A stretch of 16,736 bases of DNA from JBMOLK01 sp049325575 (lineage in GTDB: Bacteria; Bacillota; Clostridia; Acetivibrionales; Acetivibrionaceae), in assembly GCA_049325575.1 (NCBI GenBank), contig JBMOLK010000089.1, positions 1 through 16,736 of the forward strand, given 5' to 3'. The translations under genes were made by a program, and so were the position numbers. A model generated the notes under the pieces. That model was given only the letters and a program-made list of their open reading frames with translations. It had not been told where the DNA came from and did not search any database. This document shows positions 15,451 to 16,736 of this stretch, piece by piece; the stretch's first letter is position 1, and each line of letters begins with the position of its first letter.

Positions 15451-15508
15451 TTGTATCAAGCAACTATACAATTAAATAGTCTTAACAAAAAATCTTTCAC
15501 TGTTAAGA
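15451..15508. repeat. Two inverted repeats in the divergent intergenic region
   Basis: TTGTAT/ATACAA (15451-15456 and 15466-15471, 9-nt spacer) and TCTTAACA/TGTTAAGA (15480-15487 and 15501-15508, 13-nt spacer) lie between the divergent zinc-ribbon and CPBP protease genes. They are operator-like in size. The rest of the gene-free stretch 15344-15673 is AT-rich, with one plausible plus-strand -10 box and nothing else I can name. Confidence 0.4.
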
Positions 15509-15609
15509 ATATCCATTTATCATACATTTAAACCTTTAGGTTATAATAAATTTTTAAACATAATATTATTTAAGCATTAAAAACTGTGGAATTATCACAT
15601 GGATTTTAA

Positions 15610-15615
15610 TATAAT
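15610..15615 (+). promoter_or_regulatory. Candidate -10 box of the CPBP protease gene
   Basis: TATAAT lies 59 bp before the ATG at 15674; 17 nt further upstream is TGGAAT, a partial match to a -35 box. A second TATAAT at 15542-15547 lacks a -35 box. Confidence 0.45.
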
Positions 15616-15673
15616 GACAATAGAGCTTTTCGGAGGACTTTGAAAATCTACTATTGGCGAAAGGATGTGTGAT

Positions 15674-16528
15674 ATGTCAAAATATCTCAAGGCCGGTTCC
15701 TTTGTATTGTTGTATTTGGCAGTATACTTTATAGTTCAGCTGGCAGTAACAATCATATATACAATAGGATATATTGTTTATCTGGCAATCCAGAGATACC
15801 CCCTTACTGAAATTACCATGGACAGTATCCTTAAAAACACCAGTACTGTAATGCTTGTATCAATAATTATCTCAATTCCTTTGTATGTCTTGGTTTCTAA
15901 AATAAAAAAGGAGAGCTTTATTGAAGTATGCGGGTTTAGAAGGATAAATGCGGTAAACATCGGTTTAAACTCTATATTGGGAATATCAATGGGTATATTT
16001 ATAATGCTGGCGCTAACATACTTAAACTATATTCTTCCTTTAGAGAAGATATCTCAAAACTATGAGGAAATAATGAAGGCTGTAATGAGTGGAAACTTCA
16101 TTATAGTTTTTATAACAGTGGGAATTTTCGGCCCCATTATAGAAGAAATTATCTTCAGGGGTCTTATATTGAATGAATTGAAAAAAGTTTCACCTGTTAT
16201 TGCTGCGGTAATAATTCAGGCTGTTCTTTTTGGGGCTTATCATATGAATCCACTGCAAAGTTCATATGCTTTTGTGGTTGGGATTGTTCTTGGTCTGGTA
16301 GCTGTTCTGACAAGATCAATATGGGCTCCCATACTGGTTCATGTTTTCTTTAACAGCGTAAATGTTATAATTGATAAGGCCCTTGAAGCAAACCCGGAAC
16401 AGCAAACCCAGTTTTTCGGTGTTTATACCCTGATAATCAGCTTCATAGTTATGGCTTCTTCAATCTTTATAGTTTGGAAAATTTCAAGAAAATGTCCGGA
16501 TCCTTTGCCACAGGATAGTCTGGAATAA
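15674..16528 (+). CDS. CPBP family intramembrane metalloprotease (CAAX/abortive-infection type)
   Basis: A 284-residue integral membrane protein. AAGGA lies 8 nt before the ATG at 15674; the in-frame ATG at 15665 overlaps that site and is less likely. There are about six to eight hydrophobic segments. The three family motifs are intact: EEIIFRG (E157, E158, R162), FGAYH (H190) and HVFFN (H223, N227). They form the metal-dependent active site of the Rce1-related CPBP family. Bacterial members are linked to bacteriocin maturation or self-immunity, signalling and protein processing; no bacteriocin gene is adjacent, so the substrate is unknown. The tail is short, charged and proline-containing. 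Monocistronic, ending at a strong terminator. Confidence 0.9.
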   Translation: MSKYLKAGSFVLLYLAVYFIVQLAVTIIYTIGYIVYLAIQRYPLTEITMDSILKNTSTVMLVSIIISIPLYVLVSKIKKESFIEVCGFRRINAVNIGLNSILGISMGIFIMLALTYLNYILPLEKISQNYEEIMKAVMSGNFIIVFITVGIFGPIIEEIIFRGLILNELKKVSPVIAAVIIQAVLFGAYHMNPLQSSYAFVVGIVLGLVAVLTRSIWAPILVHVFFNSVNVIIDKALEANPEQQTQFFGVYTLIISFIVMASSIFIVWKISRKCPDPLPQDSLE

Positions 16529-16536
16529 AAATAAAA

Positions 16537-16562
16537 AGACTTTGATATCAATATCAAAGTCT
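16537..16562. terminator. Bidirectional terminator between the CPBP protease gene and the tRNA unit
   Basis: AGACTTTGATAT and ATATCAAAGTCT are perfect complements with only CA between them (effectively an 11-bp stem, 4-nt loop). An A run precedes it and CTTTT follows, so it can end the protease transcript on plus and the tRNA transcript on minus. The stem begins 8 nt after the protease stop and ends 4 nt from the tRNA-Thr 3' end. Confidence 0.9.
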
Positions 16563-16566
16563 CTTT

Positions 16567-16642
16567 TGGAGCTGGTGGACGGATTTGAACCCCCGACCTG
16601 CTGATTACAAGTCAGCTGCTCTACCAACTGAGCTACACCAGC
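16567..16642 (-). tRNA. tRNA-Thr (anticodon TGT)
   Basis: 76 nt with encoded CCA. Acceptor stem GCTGGTG/CACCAGC, D arm GCTCAGTTGGTAGAGC, anticodon stem GCTGA/TCAGC around CTTGTAA, T loop TTCAAAT, discriminator T. The T stem GGGGG/CCGTC contains a G-U pair and one G-G mismatch (about positions 51 and 63), unusual but tolerable. It reads ACA and other ACN codons by wobble. Confidence 0.96.
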
Positions 16643-16647
16643 GCGTT

Positions 16648-16723
16648 TGGTGGGCACTATAGGGCTCGAACCTATGACCCCCTGCTTGTAAGGCAGATGC
16701 TCTCCCAGCTGAGCTAAGCGCCC
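16648..16723 (-). tRNA. tRNA-Val (anticodon TAC)
   Basis: 76 nt with encoded CCA. Acceptor GGGCGCT/AGTGCCC (one G-U), D arm GCTCAGCTGGGAGAGC, anticodon loop CTTACAA, T arm ATAGG-TTCGAGC-CCTAT, discriminator A. It is separated by 5 nt from tRNA-Thr, so both are processed from one transcript; its promoter and possibly more tRNAs lie beyond the right edge. Confidence 0.97.
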
Positions 16724-16736
16724 TCACCATAATGTC

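Noticed and set aside
15640..15672. Ten-codon TTG-started frame after GGAGGA, overlapping the CPBP protease start
   Set aside because: The GGAGG is only 3 nt from the TTG, too close for normal initiation, and the frame is very short.
15665..16528. CPBP protease as part of a bacteriocin immunity or phage-defence cluster
   Set aside because: No bacteriocin precursor, transporter or defence gene lies nearby; the neighbours are housekeeping genes and tRNAs.

Overview
The window looks like chromosomal DNA from a cellulose-degrading, anaerobic, low-GC clostridium of the cellulosome-forming group (Acetivibrio/Ruminiclostridium-like). The basis is a type I dockerin, a family 3 cellulose-binding module, an S-layer-homology protein, AT-rich intergenic DNA, strong AGGAGG-type ribosome sites, and a clostridial-type Rho with a long charged insertion. 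The species is not asserted.

Left part (1-9806, all on the minus strand) encodes three exported proteins. The first is a thermolysin-family (M4) metalloprotease with a kelch-like propeller and a C-terminal dockerin; it is cut by the left edge just after the dockerin. The second is a 1254-residue exoprotein with a CBM3, an FN3 domain, a large uncharacterised core, a beta-rich domain and a six-bladed kelch propeller. The third is a surface protein with two YcdB/YcdC-like units and SLH repeats. The second and third genes end in clear hairpin terminators, so the three appear to be separate transcription units. The two adjacent exoproteins share the kelch architecture: one would dock to a scaffoldin, the other would bind cellulose directly. 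The 5' region of the CBM3 gene has four helically phased GTTGAA repeats ending where a -35 box should be, and a short leader ORF with a strong ribosome site.

Middle part (9937-12041): a membrane-anchored calcineurin-like phosphoesterase (minus) diverges from a membrane-anchored amidase_6/CHAP-like protein (plus).

Right part (12146-16736): the conserved pair rho-rpmE (minus), each with a good sigma-A promoter; an unrecognised multi-zinc-ribbon protein (minus); a CPBP (CAAX/abortive-infection type) intramembrane protease (plus); and two tRNA genes, Thr(TGT) and Val(TAC), on the minus strand. The tRNAs form the 3' end of a tRNA unit entering from the right edge. The protease and the tRNA unit converge on one bidirectional terminator, as do the amidase and rpmE.

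For five genes the ribosome-binding site favours a start downstream of the longest reading frame, and the coordinates given use the corrected starts. No insertion sequence, prophage, CRISPR array or origin was seen. The most interesting material is the pair of propeller exoproteins and the regulatory DNA in front of the second.
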